Assembly (NCBI GenBank): GCA_016745035.1
Contig: JADGDE010000008.1
Coordinates: forward strand, 62,001-126,000
Direction: 5' to 3'
Origin: Thiotrichales bacterium
Lineage (GTDB): Bacteria > Pseudomonadota > Gammaproteobacteria > Beggiatoales > Beggiatoaceae
DNA: 64,000 bases
The notes under the pieces are model-generated. The model worked only from the letters and a program-made list of their open reading frames with translations, searched no databases and was not told the DNA's origin. Position 1 is the first letter of the stretch, and each line of letters begins with the position of its first letter. The translations under genes and the position numbers were made by a program. Of the stretch, positions 17,716 through 26,877 are shown in pieces.

Positions 17716-18677
17716 TGCAAGCCCCGCGCTTTTGGTATCAAAAAAATGCGCTGGCTTATCTACTGCTGCCATTAAGCGCTTTATTTTGTGCCATTAGCTG
17801 GTTGCGGCGCAAGTTTTATCAGCGCTTTGCCGCCAAAACTCAATTACCTGTGATCATTGTTGGCAATATCAGCGTCGGCGGCACAGGTAAAACGCCGATG
17901 GTGATTTGGCTTAGCCGTTGGCTACAACAACAAGGCTATCGCCCGGGGATTATTTCTCGGGGCTATGGCAGCCAATTATCCCATTATCCCGCCGAAGTTT
18001 TCCCCGACAGCGACCCGCATTTATATGGGGATGAGCCGGTTTTAATTGCCCAGCATTGCCGCTGTCCTTTAGTTATCGCCCCCAAACGTCCGCTAGCAGC
18101 ACAGATGTTGGCAAAAACCTGCGATATATTAATCAGCGATGATGGGCTACAACATTATGCGTTAGATCGCTATTTAGAGATTGCGCTCATTGATGGCAAG
18201 CGTGGCTTGGGGAATGGCTTTTGTTTGCCCGCAGGCCCTTTACGAGAACTGCCCTCGCGCTTGGCGACGGTGGATTTTTGTTTACACAAAGGTCAATTAG
18301 CTCAGCCTTTGCCTTATCAACATTATGGTTTTTATTATCGCACTGCCCCGCTTAAAGCACTTAAGCATGAGACAGACATACCGCAACGAGGACAAAGCGT
18401 ACATGCTGTTGCGGGCATCGCTGACCCTGAGAGTTTTTTTCAAACATTGCGAGCGCAAGGCTGGCAAGTCATTCCTCACGCTTTTGCTGATCACCATGCT
18501 TATCAAGCGGAAGATTTAATTTTTACACCCGCTTTACCTATCATTATGACTGAAAAAGATGCGGTTAAGTGCCAGAGTATGGCACCAGATAATAGCTGGT
18601 ATTTACCGATAGAAATAGAAGTTGATTCTACATTTATACAGCGCCTGTCTGAGCATATGAGCCGTTGTAATAACTGA
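17715..18677 (+). CDS. lpxK: Tetraacyldisaccharide 4'-kinase LpxK
   Basis: The 320-residue protein starts at GTG overlapping the ccmC stop. It has an N-terminal membrane anchor (LAYLLLPLSALFCAISWL), a Walker A motif GNISVGGTGKTP and the motifs ISRGYG, GDEP and ISDDGLQHYALDR. LpxK phosphorylates the 4' position of the lipid A disaccharide at the inner membrane. It is usually next to msbA; here it is linked to ccmBC instead. Its stop codon TGA falls inside the terminal repeat of a MITE-1 copy (ACTGATG), so the natural C-terminus may have been altered by that insertion. Confidence 0.93.
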   Translation: MQAPRFWYQKNALAYLLLPLSALFCAISWLRRKFYQRFAAKTQLPVIIVGNISVGGTGKTPMVIWLSRWLQQQGYRPGIISRGYGSQLSHYPAEVFPDSDPHLYGDEPVLIAQHCRCPLVIAPKRPLAAQMLAKTCDILISDDGLQHYALDRYLEIALIDGKRGLGNGFCLPAGPLRELPSRLATVDFCLHKGQLAQPLPYQHYGFYYRTAPLKALKHETDIPQRGQSVHAVAGIADPESFFQTLRAQGWQVIPHAFADHHAYQAEDLIFTPALPIIMTEKDAVKCQSMAPDNSWYLPIEIEVDSTFIQRLSEHMSRCNN

Positions 18678-18738
18678 TGTTACGCACTAAGCCGGTTTTT
18701 ATCACACTACCTAGTGAAGCCTTTGCGTAACATTAGGT
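18673..18738. mobile_element. MITE-1 copy, 66 bp deletion form
   Basis: Ends ACTGATGTTACGCA and TGCGTAACATTAGGT enclose a shortened interior (CTAAGCCGGTTTTTATCACA, then CCTAGTGAAGCC). It overlaps the lpxK stop codon. Confidence 0.85.
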
Positions 18739-18782
18739 AATAAAAAATAATACCCAGTCCATTAACCGAGGATAAATGATGC

Positions 18783-19169
18783 TTATATCCAGTTTTGGGT
18801 GCAATCCAACTCACACAAAACTCGATAAATGCCATTAGTGCCCCCCTCTACCATGACCTGCAAGGGCGAGACATTGTTGAGTTTACGATTTTTATTGTGC
18901 ATCCAAGTGCTCATAATCGCCTGTCCATGGGGAAAACTGGTTTTTAGAGATTCGTGAATTTGTAAAAAATAAGAAACCCGTTTTAAGACCGTTTCATCTT
19001 GTGGCAAAGCCTTAGTACCTTGTCGATAAGCATTGACCCAACGACTACGCCCATTTTCAATCCCTAATAGGTTTAAACGGGTCTCATTATCGTTGATTTT
19101 CCAATGATCAAATAACTTCATAAGACCAAAGGCGAGGTTCATACGATCTTGCTCTGATAAGTTGTCCAC
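18783..19169 (-). CDS. MbcA/ParS/Xre-type antitoxin-like protein (DUF2384), orphan
   Basis: The C-terminal 55 residues read as a DUF2384 (ParS) domain: a helix with SLKTSFPHGQAIMSTWMH, then SPLQVMVEGGTNGIYRVLCELD. The N-terminal part could be a weak Xre-like helical domain. These proteins are antitoxins of RES-domain toxins. No RES toxin gene lies on either side, so this is an orphan antitoxin or a regulator. The reading frame opens with GTG at 19169; an ATG at 19142 is an alternative. The gene is framed by MITE-1 copies on both sides, a sign of an unstable accessory spot. Confidence 0.6.
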   Translation of the reverse strand: MDNLSEQDRMNLAFGLMKLFDHWKINDNETRLNLLGIENGRSRWVNAYRQGTKALPQDETVLKRVSYFLQIHESLKTSFPHGQAIMSTWMHNKNRKLNNVSPLQVMVEGGTNGIYRVLCELDCTQNWI

Positions 19170-19691
19170 ACACTATCTCTATAGTTGACAAAAGATGAAG
19201 GATTTACTGGGGCTATATCCGTGTTTTTTCAATAGCTGCTTAATAACGGGTGTGATGCTTTCAGACTGTTTTGCCACAATAAGACAGCTTTGTGTAACAT
19301 CAGTTAATAACTGATGTTATGCACTAAGTCAGTTTTTGTCACAATAGTGTGATTTTCCACCCGCCTAGTCGTATTTAGCCGTGGAGCAATGGCGGTTTTT
19401 TTACCTTTTGGGGCAAAAAAGAAGCCTTTGCGTAACATCAGTTAATAAAGCTTATTTGTCGATATTGACAAAAATCGGTTAGAATCCAAGTACAAATATA
19501 AATGACTGATGCTATGTAAAGATTTCGTTATTGTGTTTTCAAACAGACAAAAGAGATCTTTGCGCCATATTAGTATTAAAAACAAAGGAGCAGGGGAATA
19601 AGAGAGGAAGAGGAACAGAAACGTTGAATTTATCATCCATGGCACAGGATAGATAATTGACAAGTATTTTACTGACACAAGGTTTGTAATA
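19170..19691. other. Gene-poor gap with MITE copies
   Basis: The gap contains a partial MITE-1 end (about 19270-19304), a full copy (19310-19442) and AT-rich sequence. On the minus strand a short frame ends in a TAG at 19182-19184 just upstream of the DUF2384 gene, possibly the tail of a lost gene, but no start can be given. A reading frame at 19442-19678 on the minus strand is low-complexity and not convincing. Confidence 0.5.
19310..19442. mobile_element. MITE-1 full-length copy, 133 bp
   Basis: Terminal repeats ACTGATGTTATGCA and TGCGTAACATCAGT. The interior includes TCACAATAGTGTGATTTTCC, GCCGTGGAGCAATGGCGG and CCTTTTGGGGCAAAAAAGAA. This and 35890-36022 are the longest versions; shorter copies derive from them by internal deletion. 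A second, partial end lies five bases before it. Confidence 0.88.
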
Positions 19692-20387
19692 ATGGAAACA
19701 TTTTTAGAAATATTTTGGATCTATTTTGATAGAGCAATGCATATTAAAGTCGATGCGTGGGTGGTTGCTATTAGCTCATTATTTGTCGCAGGTGTTTCTG
19801 TCAGGGCTTATCGTTTCTCATTATTGACGCTTAATGATATGCAAGAAACCCATGAAAAACTCAATCAACAATTGCTGTTGTTACAAAACTATCGCCATCA
19901 TGACACCATGCGTTCAATTGATTTATCTGCCGAAGTGGCTTTATATGCTAAATTTTTGAATAAAAATAGTTACGCTCCCCCCGTCAAGACAATGAACAAG
20001 AAAAACTCTTATGATCTGCCTGCTCAACACATGTTGTATAAGAAAATAAAAATTTATAAAAATAGCATTAATTTATTACATGGCGATATTACCCAAAAAT
20101 ACCGCAATGAATTTTATCGTTATATTATGGATGTCACTGTTAATTTCCCAGCAGATATTGCCAAAACGGGCAATGATATTATGCATTTGTTTATGCTAAT
20201 CCTATTGTATCGGCAGAATCTGTCGCACTTATTAGACATTAACGAAGCCTCAAGTGATAACGCCAAGCGTGAAAATACCTTGTTAAACATAGAAAATAAA
20301 ATGATTCAGTTGTTAAATCAATTAGAAAGCCAAATGCGGGTATATTTTAGTGAAGTTGACAAGGATAAATTGCCTGAAGATACTTAA
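19692..20387 (+). CDS. Hypothetical membrane-anchored protein
   Basis: I do not recognise this 231-residue protein. Residues about 22-40 (AWVVAISSLFVAGVSVRAY) form one membrane segment, followed by a basic turn and a mainly helical cytoplasmic part with many Asn, Lys and Tyr. The stretch DMQETHEKLNQQLLLLQNY is likely coiled coil. The gene stands alone between MITE copies and a convergent pilin-like gene, and its base composition is more AT-rich than that of the core genes nearby. It may be accessory DNA. Confidence 0.6.
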   Translation: METFLEIFWIYFDRAMHIKVDAWVVAISSLFVAGVSVRAYRFSLLTLNDMQETHEKLNQQLLLLQNYRHHDTMRSIDLSAEVALYAKFLNKNSYAPPVKTMNKKNSYDLPAQHMLYKKIKIYKNSINLLHGDITQKYRNEFYRYIMDVTVNFPADIAKTGNDIMHLFMLILLYRQNLSHLLDINEASSDNAKRENTLLNIENKMIQLLNQLESQMRVYFSEVDKDKLPEDT

Positions 20388-20436
20388 GCTGATATAGCCA
20401 TGTTACTTTTGATACCGTAAATGATAGCTAAACCCC

Positions 20437-22212
20437 TTAGGGGCAATCTTGGTCATCGCAAATAATCGTGGCAGATCCTTGGCAACGCCCACAAACCACA
20501 TCGCCGCCTGTGCGGCAAGCTGCTTGCCCAGATTCTTCGGGTAACTTGAAATATTCCGTATAATTATTGCAATAATCAATATCGTCACTGCTCGCGCCTG
20601 GTTGGGCGGCAATGGCACAAATTGCCGCTTGTGTACGGATAATATAAGAACCTGCCGATTGGTTATTATTACAATGAAAATAATTACGCCAGTTGGCTTG
20701 ATCCGCAGCCGTTTCCCGTTGTTGGTCATCGGTTTCACGCCCGGTAATCGTCAACACCCATTCCATCACATTGTCATTGCTTTCTAAACTTAACTCCACG
20801 GGCACACCGCTGGGAGCCGGGGGAGGAATAATTGAGGCATCAAATGCCGTTGTCGAAATCGGCGTATTATTTTCATGAATAGCTAAAAAGGTGACTTCGC
20901 GCCACGCATCCCACCAACCCCACTCGCCATTATCTAAGCCACTGGCACTGGCATTAAAGCAAGCACTGGCAGCACTGGGATTAGCAGTCCAGCTTGTGGG
21001 CATTAAAGCATTGCTGCTTTGACTGTCATCTAATACCGAGGGAATACGCCCAAAACGTAAATTCACGCCATCGTTATACAACGGAACTTGGCTGCTATCG
21101 AAAGGCGCTAGCCACGGGTAATGGTTGATGTTGGTGCTAATCGGTGTGGGTTGTGGCGTGCTTGGAGGAGAGGGGTTTTCTTCCAGCCAGTTTACTAGCC
21201 ATGCTTGATAATAGTCCTTGTTGGTGTTACACCAACCGGTTTTATTGCCATTTTCCGTTGCTTGCACATGGGCAAGACACTCAGCTGTTAGCGTATCTTG
21301 ATCCCAAACGCCTTGCTCATTCTCCCAAGCAGTTTGCGCGGCAGCATTCGCCGCATTAATATTGCTAATAACTTGCTGACTATAATTGCTTAAACAGGTG
21401 TTGATGGTATCAATTACCCATATCGCCATTTTTTCATACACAGGGGCATAATCCTCTGGTGTTATCCATAGCAATTGGTCGTTAAAAATTAATTGGCTTT
21501 GGTTATTATTCCATGTCGGCACAGCTTGAACAAACACCGAGCCATTGCTATTGGGGAGGGCGCTGATACCCGGGACGCTACCACTGGCACCGGACTTCAA
21601 TCCGGTGGCATTATCGACTCCATTGAGGGTTTCTAAATACGCCGAAGGATTACCACAATTAGGTGGGTTGCTGCGGTTTTGTCCGCTTAAGGCTGTACCG
21701 GGAGAAAAAATAACGGCAATAGCGCGCTGATTTGCGCTGTCGGTGTTATCTTGCGCTTGACCATAGGCATCTTCAATTACAAATAAGCCATTGCTATGAT
21801 TAGACAAGGCTTGTTTAGGGCTGTTTTTATAACTGCCGGAAACGGCATACAACAATGGGCTAACGCCTTGGTCTTTCATTTCTGGCAAGCCCAGTGTCCG
21901 CCACGGTAAACAGCCGATGGCACTCTCGCTTTGATTACCACAAGGGGGATTGGCAGAACCATTGCCATTGGTGTCAGGGCAGGGTAAGTAACCGGGAAAC
22001 TGCCCCGGATAACTAAAGTCATAATCAGCAGCATAACCGATTAAAGCTTTTTTGGCTTGTAACAAGAGGGTTTGATTATCCACAAATTGCGTGACATTGA
22101 GCTTGTTTAGTACCGATGAAAGTTGCCCGCTGACGCTAAACAGCAATGTGATACTCAATAAAGCCAAAATGGCTAATAAGGCAAAACCCGATTGTTTATT
22201 TGCATATTTCAT
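20437..22212 (-). CDS. Large pilin-like protein with prepilin cleavage motif
   Basis: The 591-residue protein starts with a short basic leader and KQSG|FALLAILALLSITLLF, the type IV prepilin/pseudopilin signal, so PilD-type cleavage after Gly is expected. The glutamate normally at position +5 is missing (Ala), as in GspK-like minor pseudopilins. The extracellular part is rich in Asn, Ser, Gly and Trp, with scattered cysteine pairs (PCPDTNGNGSANPPCG) and a cysteine-rich end (VVCGRCQ...CDDQDCP). It is probably a minor pilin or tip protein of a type IV pilus or T2SS-like system. No other pilus assembly gene is adjacent; a PilZ gene lies 3 kb away. Confidence 0.75.
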   Translation of the reverse strand: MKYANKQSGFALLAILALLSITLLFSVSGQLSSVLNKLNVTQFVDNQTLLLQAKKALIGYAADYDFSYPGQFPGYLPCPDTNGNGSANPPCGNQSESAIGCLPWRTLGLPEMKDQGVSPLLYAVSGSYKNSPKQALSNHSNGLFVIEDAYGQAQDNTDSANQRAIAVIFSPGTALSGQNRSNPPNCGNPSAYLETLNGVDNATGLKSGASGSVPGISALPNSNGSVFVQAVPTWNNNQSQLIFNDQLLWITPEDYAPVYEKMAIWVIDTINTCLSNYSQQVISNINAANAAAQTAWENEQGVWDQDTLTAECLAHVQATENGNKTGWCNTNKDYYQAWLVNWLEENPSPPSTPQPTPISTNINHYPWLAPFDSSQVPLYNDGVNLRFGRIPSVLDDSQSSNALMPTSWTANPSAASACFNASASGLDNGEWGWWDAWREVTFLAIHENNTPISTTAFDASIIPPPAPSGVPVELSLESNDNVMEWVLTITGRETDDQQRETAADQANWRNYFHCNNNQSAGSYIIRTQAAICAIAAQPGASSDDIDYCNNYTEYFKLPEESGQAACRTGGDVVCGRCQGSATIICDDQDCP

Positions 22213-22248
22213 GGATAATAGTGCCTTTTATCAAGGTAGACATCTACA

Positions 22249-22334
22249 GTTGATGTTACGCAAAGGCTAAATACGACCAGACAGGTAGAAAATCACGCCA
22301 TTGTGATAAAAACTGTCCTAGTGCGTAACATCAG
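22249..22334. mobile_element. MITE-1 copy, 86 bp
   Basis: Ends GATGTTACGCAAAGGCTAAATA and GTGCGTAACATCAG (first quoted in part). It is in inverse orientation to the copy at 47776 and has a different internal deletion. It lies between the pilin-like gene and hisF. Confidence 0.82.
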
Positions 22335-22395
22335 ACCTACAATTCTACCGCAATTGCTGCGATTGCGTCATGCAGTCAAACCAAGAGTAAAAAAC

Positions 22396-23157
22396 ATGTT
22401 AGCCAAAAGAATTATCCCCTGCCTTGATGTCAATGATGGGCGCGTGGTCAAAGGGGTGCAATTTATCGATATTCGTGACGCGGGTGACCCGGTAGAAATT
22501 GCCAAACGTTATGATGAGCAAGGCGCGGATGAAATCACTTTTTTAGACATTACCGCCAGTTCTGATGACCGTGAAACCATGGTGCATGTAGTTGAGGAAA
22601 TGGCAGCACAAGTATTTATCCCGCTTACCGTTGGCGGTGGTATTCGTGAGCTTGCCGATATTCAACGGATGTTAAACGCCGGTGCAGATAAAATCGCCAT
22701 CAACACCGCTGCTGTGTTTAATCCTGAATTTGTCCGCGAAGCGGCTGAGCATTTTGGTTCACAATGTATTGTGGTCGCGATTGATGCCAAACAAGTCTCC
22801 GATGATCCCAAACGCTGGGAAATCTTCACCCACGGCGGGCGCAAACCCACGGGCATTAATGCCATCGAGTGGGGACAAAAAATGGCCGACTTTGGCGCGG
22901 GGGAAATTCTCTTAACCAGCATGGACAGAGACGGTACCCGCGATGGCTTTGATTTAGACTTGACCCGCGCCATGAGCGAGAGCGTGCCAATTCCGGTGAT
23001 TGCCTCCGGCGGTGTCGGCAATTTGGAACACCTTGCCCAAGGGGTAAAAGAGGGTAAAGCCGACGCAGTGCTGGCAGCGAGTATTTTCCATTTTGGTGAA
23101 CACACCGTTGGCGATGCCAAAGCCCACATGCAAGCCCGAGGAATCACAGTACGATGA
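22396..23157 (+). CDS. hisF: Imidazole glycerol phosphate synthase cyclase subunit HisF
   Basis: The start at 22396 ([16 protein letters not shown]) gives the standard 253-residue (beta/alpha)8 barrel. The two catalytic aspartates are in PCLDVND (D11) and VVAIDAK, and the phosphate sites are TVGGGI and VIASGGVG. HisF works with HisH to make IGP and AICAR in histidine synthesis. No other his gene is adjacent, whereas hisHAF usually cluster. Its stop overlaps the next start by four bases (ATGA). An upstream extension to 22303 would run into a MITE and is rejected. Confidence 0.96.
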   Translation: MLAKRIIPCLDVNDGRVVKGVQFIDIRDAGDPVEIAKRYDEQGADEITFLDITASSDDRETMVHVVEEMAAQVFIPLTVGGGIRELADIQRMLNAGADKIAINTAAVFNPEFVREAAEHFGSQCIVVAIDAKQVSDDPKRWEIFTHGGRKPTGINAIEWGQKMADFGAGEILLTSMDRDGTRDGFDLDLTRAMSESVPIPVIASGGVGNLEHLAQGVKEGKADAVLAASIFHFGEHTVGDAKAHMQARGITVR

Positions 23158-23495
23158 CTGACTTATATGGGATAAAAAACTGCGATACGGTCAAAAAAGC
23201 CCGTAAATGGCTGGATGCCGCAGGTGTGTCTTACCAGTTTCACGATCTTAAAGCAGAATTAAAGCCTGAAGATTTGGATAGATGGTTGGCAGTTGTCGGT
23301 TGGGAAGTCTTGGTCAACAAACGCAGCACCACTTGGCGACAACTGCCCGAGGCGACCAAAACCCAAATGGATGCGGCTTTGGCACGTGAAACCTTACTTA
23401 CCCATGTAACCTTGATTAAACGCCCAGTATTGGTGACGGGCGAGCAGGTGCATGTCGGTTTCAAAGCCGAGCAGTATCAAAGCCTTTTTAGCTAA
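23154..23495 (+). CDS. Spx/ArsC-family reductase (YffB type)
   Basis: A 113-residue protein with the ArsC-like fold. The N-terminal [16 protein letters not shown] has a single active-site Cys, and LIKRPVLV near the C-terminus is the conserved Arg-Pro loop. The motif NCDTVKKA, with the Cys followed by DT, marks the YffB branch, whose members are poor arsenate reductases and may act as glutathione-dependent thiol reductases. Coupled to hisF by overlap; a functional tie is unclear. Confidence 0.88.
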   Translation: MTDLYGIKNCDTVKKARKWLDAAGVSYQFHDLKAELKPEDLDRWLAVVGWEVLVNKRSTTWRQLPEATKTQMDAALARETLLTHVTLIKRPVLVTGEQVHVGFKAEQYQSLFS

Positions 23496-23526
23496 CGCTA
23501 TGAATGGGGCGGCTTGCGTTTCAGCC

Positions 23527-24453
23527 TTAGTTAGGACAACGAGCCTCTAACAAGCGAGAAGCCGCCTCTGGGCGATAATCCGCTTTCGTCCCTAACCATA
23601 GTCCGAAAAAGGATACCCCTTCTTTAGAACAATAGCGGGTCATGCTGAGCGCTTTTTGCTGACTATTGCTGCGTCCGCTGTGTTTGCTGATAATAATTGC
23701 CTCCCCTAGAGGCGATATATCTTCGGTCTGCATATCAAGCTTGAATAATTTAAATAGCTCATCTACCACCAACTTGTAAGTATGCGGGGTCAGTTTTGAT
23801 GGCACTGCTGATGTGACTAAAAAAATACTGTCCTCTGCTTGATTTACCCAACGTTTTTCACTGGGTGATTTGAATAAAACATAATTCTCTGGTGGGGTAA
23901 AATCAAGATATTTAGGCTCAATACTGACGTTGCGACAATGCACTGAAGCGGCGGTTTCATCAACATAGCCATCCATATTTTTCTCTGAAGCAAACAAAAG
24001 AAAGAGGTTGGTTTGATTAAAACAATTCCAACCGATGACTTGCATATGGGTCGATGCTTTGGCTTTGAGTAAAAAACCACTTTGCTCACCGACCGTGATT
24101 TTCTCTGCGGGTTTGAGACTAAATTGGCTATCAAATGCTAGCATCACTTTTTTGATCATCGCTTGCATGACTTTTATCATGAGTTCGCTATTTTCTTCTC
24201 CAGCATTCCAATGTAAGGTGATGAATTTTTTAGACTCTGTTGCTGACATCACGGTATATTTCCCTGAGCCGGGGCTAGTAATTTGTTCTATCACGGACCA
24301 TTCAGGGAGGCTTATTGAGACCGGAGGAAAGGTAATCGGCTTAAGTGCCAGTGGTGACTTGGCAGGCAAGGGGACATTTTGCTGTTTTATCTCTGTACAC
24401 GCGCCGAGTAAAAGCATAAAACTGAATACAATCAGGCTGTGTATTTTTTTCAT
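23527..24453 (-). CDS. Hypothetical lipoprotein
   Basis: The ATG at 24453 begins a lipoprotein signal (MKKIHSLIVFSFMLLLGACTE). The remaining 285 residues are a secreted domain with alternating strands and no motif I know; TSAVPSKLTPHTYKLVVDEL and AEDSIFLV are typical stretches. It converges with the YffB-type gene and is followed upstream by the SanA-like gene at 24492, which is on the same strand but 38 bases away. It is probably a periplasmic or outer-membrane lipoprotein of unknown role. Confidence 0.7.
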   Translation of the reverse strand: MKKIHSLIVFSFMLLLGACTEIKQQNVPLPAKSPLALKPITFPPVSISLPEWSVIEQITSPGSGKYTVMSATESKKFITLHWNAGEENSELMIKVMQAMIKKVMLAFDSQFSLKPAEKITVGEQSGFLLKAKASTHMQVIGWNCFNQTNLFLLFASEKNMDGYVDETAASVHCRNVSIEPKYLDFTPPENYVLFKSPSEKRWVNQAEDSIFLVTSAVPSKLTPHTYKLVVDELFKLFKLDMQTEDISPLGEAIIISKHSGRSNSQQKALSMTRYCSKEGVSFFGLWLGTKADYRPEAASRLLEARCPN

Positions 24454-24491
24454 GGCTTTAATTTCCAAAAATTATTTTTAGGCTGACCTAC

Positions 24492-25175
24492 TTATAAACT
24501 ATCCCAAGTCACACGCCCATCACCGTGAATATTAAAGCGCTCACCTAAATAAGTCGGTTGTGGTTGCCAAAGATGTAGTTCAATGAAGGCTTTGATACGA
24601 GCGAGCCATTCTCTGGCATTGAGGCGCGTCATTTCATCCGCGCGGTGCTCGAATTGTTCGGCGGCTAAACCTTGTGCGTCAAGTCCCATGACGCGAGCGC
24701 TATAGACGGCGCGGGCTAAATGAAAGGCTTGGGTAACGACAATAACCGTATTGACTTGGAAAATACCTCGCGCTCGATACATGCTCTCATAGGTGCTAAA
24801 CCCGGCATGATCGAGAAAAATATCCTCTTCTGCAACCCCTTCTGCGAGTAAATATAAACGCATGGCATTGACTTCGTCATAATCGACTTGACCATGATCG
24901 CCGGAGAGTAGCAGTTTTTTGACTTTACCTTGCTGGTATAGTTCTAAGGCTTCTAATAAACGTGCCTCCAACATCCCTGAGAGCCTGCCATCTTTAAATA
25001 CCCGCGCACCGAGTACTAAGGCGACATCGGCTGAAGTGGTGGCTTGAGTATTTTGATAGCGATAATCGGCACTTTGCGCCAAAATCCAAAGATTAATAGC
25101 GATAATTAGCCCAATAAATAACAAGCCAAGCAGGATTAAACGGCGCAACCAGACCCAAGGCAGTTTAAGACTCAC
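24492..25175 (-). CDS. SanA/YdcF-like DUF218 membrane protein
   Basis: One N-terminal helix (RLILLGLLFIGLIIAINLWIL) anchors a periplasmic DUF218 domain with VALVLGARVFKDGRLS, LLLSGDHG and the His/Tyr-containing VVTQAFHLARAVY. Family members such as SanA affect cell-envelope permeability and vancomycin sensitivity; the enzymatic reaction is not settled. The 227-residue length is normal. The start overlaps the stop of the PilZ gene by four bases, so both are translated from one message. Confidence 0.85.
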   Translation of the reverse strand: MSLKLPWVWLRRLILLGLLFIGLIIAINLWILAQSADYRYQNTQATTSADVALVLGARVFKDGRLSGMLEARLLEALELYQQGKVKKLLLSGDHGQVDYDEVNAMRLYLLAEGVAEEDIFLDHAGFSTYESMYRARGIFQVNTVIVVTQAFHLARAVYSARVMGLDAQGLAAEQFEHRADEMTRLNAREWLARIKAFIELHLWQPQPTYLGERFNIHGDGRVTWDSL

Positions 25176-25534
25176 AGGGTGTAGGTGGGTTTGTCAGAGC
25201 TGAGCATACCTGCGAGCGCATTTTCGATTTTGTTGCGGGTATTACCTTTATCCATATCGCCAAAGTGAATCCCAATCCCTGCGGGACGGTTGCCTTGCGA
25301 GCCTTTGGGGTTGATCCAAACCACTTTACCCGCCACCGGGATTTTTTCTTTATGCTCGAGCAAAGTCAGGAGCATAAATAGTTCCGTATCGAGTTTGTAA
25401 TCTTTTTCGGTGGGGACGAACAAGCCGCCATTTTTCAAAAATGGCAGGTAGGAGCGGTAAAGCATTTGTTTATCTTTGATGTGCAGCGTTAACATACCAC
25501 CGCCGCCAAGCATACCGCGTTTTTTCAATGCCAT
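25172..25534 (-). CDS. PilZ domain protein
   Basis: The 120-residue product shows the PilZ fold pattern: MLTLHIKDKQMLYRSYLPFLKNGG (quoted across its first strand and helix), GLFVPTEKDYKLDTELFMLLTLL and GKVVWINPKGSQGNRPAGIGIHF. The pattern is that of the type IV pilus PilZ branch. The RxxxR c-di-GMP signature is not evident, as in that branch. It may affect pilus assembly; a large pilin-like gene is 3 kb away. It is coupled to the SanA-like gene. Confidence 0.85.
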   Translation of the reverse strand: MALKKRGMLGGGGMLTLHIKDKQMLYRSYLPFLKNGGLFVPTEKDYKLDTELFMLLTLLEHKEKIPVAGKVVWINPKGSQGNRPAGIGIHFGDMDKGNTRNKIENALAGMLSSDKPTYTL

Positions 25535-25549
25535 CTTGCCCTCTCCTGA

Positions 25550-26254
25550 TTATGCCGGTTTTTGTGTTGCCATTAAATAATTGACACTGGTATCTTGGCT
25601 AAGGAAATATTGTGCCAACAACGGGTTGTAGCCCATACCCATAATGCTATCGAGTTCTAATTCACTCTGGCGCAGCCAACGGCTCAACTCACTGGGGCGA
25701 ATAAAACGGGCATAATCATGCGTGCCTTTGGGTAATAAATTTAAGATATATTCCGCACCAACAATGGCAAATAAATAGGACTTGGGATTGCGGTTGATGG
25801 TGGAGAAAAATACCCAACCGCCGGGTTTAACCAAACGCTGGCAAGCATCGACCACTGAGGCGGGATCGGGGACGTGTTCGAGCATTTCCATACAGGTAAC
25901 AACATCGTATTGTCCGGCTTGTTCCTCGGCGAGCTGCTCAGCGGTGACTTGGCGATAGTTCACTTCAAGCTCAGATTCGTATAAATGCAGTTTAGCGACA
26001 TTTAAGGGCGCTTCACTCATATCTATCCCGGTGACATCTGCCCCTTGCTGCGCCAAACTTTCGCTGAGAATACCGCCACCACAGCCAACATCGACTATTT
26101 TTTTGCCTTTAAGTGCCGTTTTTTCGAGAATAAAGCCCAAACGCAAGGGGTTAATAGCGTGCAGGGGTTTAAATTCACTTTCAGGATCCCACCAACGACT
26201 GGCGAGTGCGCCAAATTTATCTAATTCGGCTTGATCGATGTTTTCCGCGTTCAT
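25550..26254 (-). CDS. ubiG: Ubiquinone biosynthesis O-methyltransferase UbiG
   Basis: The 234-residue enzyme has the SAM motif [15 protein letters not shown], the acidic [11 protein letters not shown] and the family-specific [25 protein letters not shown] at its N-terminus (quoted in part: [14 protein letters not shown]). UbiG carries out both O-methylations of ubiquinone synthesis. It starts 9 bases after rdgB and probably shares its transcript. Confidence 0.95.
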   Translation of the reverse strand: MNAENIDQAELDKFGALASRWWDPESEFKPLHAINPLRLGFILEKTALKGKKIVDVGCGGGILSESLAQQGADVTGIDMSEAPLNVAKLHLYESELEVNYRQVTAEQLAEEQAGQYDVVTCMEMLEHVPDPASVVDACQRLVKPGGWVFFSTINRNPKSYLFAIVGAEYILNLLPKGTHDYARFIRPSELSRWLRQSELELDSIMGMGYNPLLAQYFLSQDTSVNYLMATQKPA

Positions 26255-26263
26255 GTTAACCTC

Positions 26264-26854
26264 TTAGGCAAAATATTTTTTTAATGCCGCTAATGCTTGT
26301 CCGCGATGACTGAGGCGATTTTTTTCCTCGGCATCGAGTTCGGCAGCCGAACAATTATGCGTCAGGACATAAAAAACCGGATCATAGCCAAAACCATTAT
26401 CACCTTGGGGCTTGCGTAAAATCCGTCCCGCCCAACTGCCTTGGCAAATAATCGGCGTGGGGTCATTGGCATGGCGCATATAGACCAACACACAATAAAA
26501 ACGCGCATCGCGCTCATTGTCTTCGAGCTTGTGCATTTGTTCTAGCAGATGTTTACAGTTCGCCTCATCGGTGGCATCTGCGCCAGAGTAACGCGCAGAA
26601 TAAATGCCTGGCGCACCTTGTAAGGCGGGGACTTCTAAGCCTGAGTCATCTGCCAAAGCCGGCAAGCCCGTTTGTTCAGCGGCAGCACGGGCTTTGAGAA
26701 TTGCATTTTCGACAAAAGTCAGCCCTGTTTCCTCAGCAGGAATCACATTAAATTCACTTTGAGGGGAAATATGGTATTCCGTGCCTAATAATTGACTAAA
26801 CTCACGGACTTTACCCGCATTGCCGCTAGCCAGTACAATTTGTTGTTCCATCAT
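26264..26854 (-). CDS. rdgB: XTP/dITP pyrophosphatase RdgB
   Basis: The 196-residue protein shows the HAM1 family blocks [35 protein letters not shown] and [11 protein letters not shown] plus SHRGQAL. It removes non-canonical purine nucleotides such as dITP and XTP. AGGTGA upstream supports the ATG at 26854. It lies between accD and ubiG on the minus strand. Confidence 0.96.
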   Translation of the reverse strand: MMEQQIVLASGNAGKVREFSQLLGTEYHISPQSEFNVIPAEETGLTFVENAILKARAAAEQTGLPALADDSGLEVPALQGAPGIYSARYSGADATDEANCKHLLEQMHKLEDNERDARFYCVLVYMRHANDPTPIICQGSWAGRILRKPQGDNGFGYDPVFYVLTHNCSAAELDAEEKNRLSHRGQALAALKKYFA

Positions 26855-26877
26855 AATCTCACCTAGGTTTAAGAGTC

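Noticed and set aside
19182..19290. Minus-strand open frame ending next to the DUF2384 gene
   Set aside because: Could be the tail of a lost gene (IKQLLKKHGYSPSKSF), but it runs into a MITE end, has no start and no recognised family.
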